Below, piece after piece: positions 7,256 through 8,007 of a stretch of 8,007 nucleotides of DNA; the stretch's first letter is position 1; the number at the start of each line of letters is the position of its first letter. The notes under the pieces are model-generated. The model made no database searches, was not told where the DNA came from, and saw only the letters and a program-made list of their open reading frames with translations. The position numbers were made by a program, and so were the translations under genes. Source of the DNA: Candidatus Omnitrophota bacterium (GTDB lineage Bacteria; Omnitrophota; Gorgyraeia; 2-02-FULL-51-18; JAGOUK01); assembly GCA_020058965.1 (NCBI GenBank), contig JAGVCY010000289.1, positions 1 to 8,007 on the forward strand, in the 5' to 3' direction.

Positions 7256-8007
7256 TTGAACATCATCGCCGCAACGGGCGGGTCTGGAGGACATTTTTAT
7301 CCTGCGCTTGCTTTTTTGCAGGCGTGCAAAAATCGCCATCCCGACTGGGTCTTGACCTTGGCTGTGGACCGCGGATCCAAGTCGCTCGGGCTCGAGCAGG
7401 ACGCCGGAGCGGCCCGATCCGTCGTAGAAATTGAATCGGTGAAATACGGCGGAGCGAAGTCGCTGATCAATCCAGGCTTCTGGGGGCGGCTTGCAAAGGG
7501 CTTCAGCGAGTCGCGAAAACTTTTAAAAGAGCTCAAGGCGGATGCGGTGGTTGGGTTTGGCGGCTACGCGAGTTTTCCGGTAGTTTGGGAGGCTGCGTCG
7601 ATGCGGATTCCGACGATGATCCACGAGCAGAACGCGGTGATGGGACGCGCCAACCGCGTGCTGGCGGGGCGGGTGAATTGTCTGGCGGTGACGCTCGAGC
7701 TGGTTGAGCCGGCTCCCCGCCGGACGCGGGTGGTGCAGACGGGGTTTCCGCTCAGATTAAATTTGAAGCGGCTTGACCGGGAAGCGGTGATGAGGCAATT
7801 GGATCTGGACGCTTCCAAAAAAACACTGCTCGTTTTTGGCGGCAGTCAGGGCTCGCGTTTTATCAATGAATTGATGCTGGACATGGTAAAAATTTATGGC
7901 CGCGAACTGGGCTTGGAGTGGCAGGTGCTGCATCTCACAGGACGGAAAGATGCCGTCGATAAAATAACGACGCCCAAGGAATTGGTGTACCGGCATTGGG
8001 CTTACAG
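7256..8007 (+). CDS. murG: UDP-GlcNAc:lipid I N-acetylglucosaminyltransferase MurG, N-terminal part, 3' truncated by window edge
   Basis: Peripheral membrane GT-B glycosyltransferase at the cytoplasmic face, transferring GlcNAc from UDP-GlcNAc to lipid I to make lipid II. About 250 codons are visible with no stop; the family usually has about 350 to 370. Motifs seen are the N-terminal glycine loop GGSGGH (residues 8-13, commonly GGTGGH) followed by YPAL, VGFGGYASFPVV, IHEQNAVMGRANRVLA (His123, Glu124, Gln125, Asn126), and GGSQGS from residue 195, the start of the C-terminal nucleotide-sugar domain. TGFPLR stands where TGNPVR is common. The TTG start puts the glycine loop at the usual distance from the N-terminus and has an excellent ribosome binding site. 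The in-frame ATG at 7205 would add a charged 17-residue extension overlapping ftsW. The missing C-terminus, including the UDP-GlcNAc-contacting region, lies beyond the window. Confidence 0.95.
   Translation, partial: MNIIAATGGSGGHFYPALAFLQACKNRHPDWVLTLAVDRGSKSLGLEQDAGAARSVVEIESVKYGGAKSLINPGFWGRLAKGFSESRKLLKELKADAVVGFGGYASFPVVWEAASMRIPTMIHEQNAVMGRANRVLAGRVNCLAVTLELVEPAPRRTRVVQTGFPLRLNLKRLDREAVMRQLDLDASKKTLLVFGGSQGSRFINELMLDMVKIYGRELGLEWQVLHLTGRKDAVDKITTPKELVYRHWAY

Noticed and set aside
1..8007. A novel defence, mobile or regulatory system
   Set aside because: Every stretch longer than 22 nt is occupied by a recognisable dcw gene on one strand. There are no repeats, insertions, foreign-looking genes or unexplained intergenic regions.

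Overview
This window is an uninterrupted stretch of a bacterial division and cell wall (dcw) cluster. All genes lie on the + strand, in the order ftsI (3' end only) - murE - murF - mraY - murD - ftsW - murG (5' part only). The order matches the classical dcw order known from E. coli and many other Gram-negative bacteria. Every gene is recognised from family motifs read directly in the translation. No mobile element, RNA gene, CRISPR array or unexplained accessory region is visible.

Layout: 1-752 holds the C-terminal transpeptidase part of a class B penicillin-binding protein without PASTA domains. Positions 764-2245 encode MurE with a DNPRxE motif, which indicates meso-diaminopimelate as the third stem residue. 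Positions 2247-3632 encode MurF, 3636-4724 MraY, 4724-6088 MurD and 6085-7233 FtsW. MurG starts at a TTG codon at 7256 and runs off the right edge. Gaps are 11, 1 and 3 nt, followed by overlaps of 1 and 4 nt and a 22-nt gap before murG. This implies one transcript with translational coupling. I see no internal terminator and no convincing internal promoter.

How the genes work together: MurD, MurE and MurF successively add D-Glu, meso-DAP (inferred) and D-Ala-D-Ala to UDP-MurNAc-L-Ala in the cytoplasm. MraY moves phospho-MurNAc-pentapeptide onto undecaprenyl phosphate to make lipid I. MurG adds GlcNAc to give lipid II. FtsW polymerises lipid II at the septum, and FtsI cross-links the product.

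Organism: a moderately GC-rich bacterium with a meso-DAP peptidoglycan, probably Gram-negative. Several motif variants (MraY HVPTMGG, MurF ITLIGTSHL, MurG TGFPLR) differ from the textbook enterobacterial forms, so it is probably not a close relative of the enterics. A deeply branching or uncultivated lineage is possible, but I cannot assign a phylum. I found no undescribed system. The remaining observations are start-site details, a possible 9-codon mini-ORF before murG, and motif variants.
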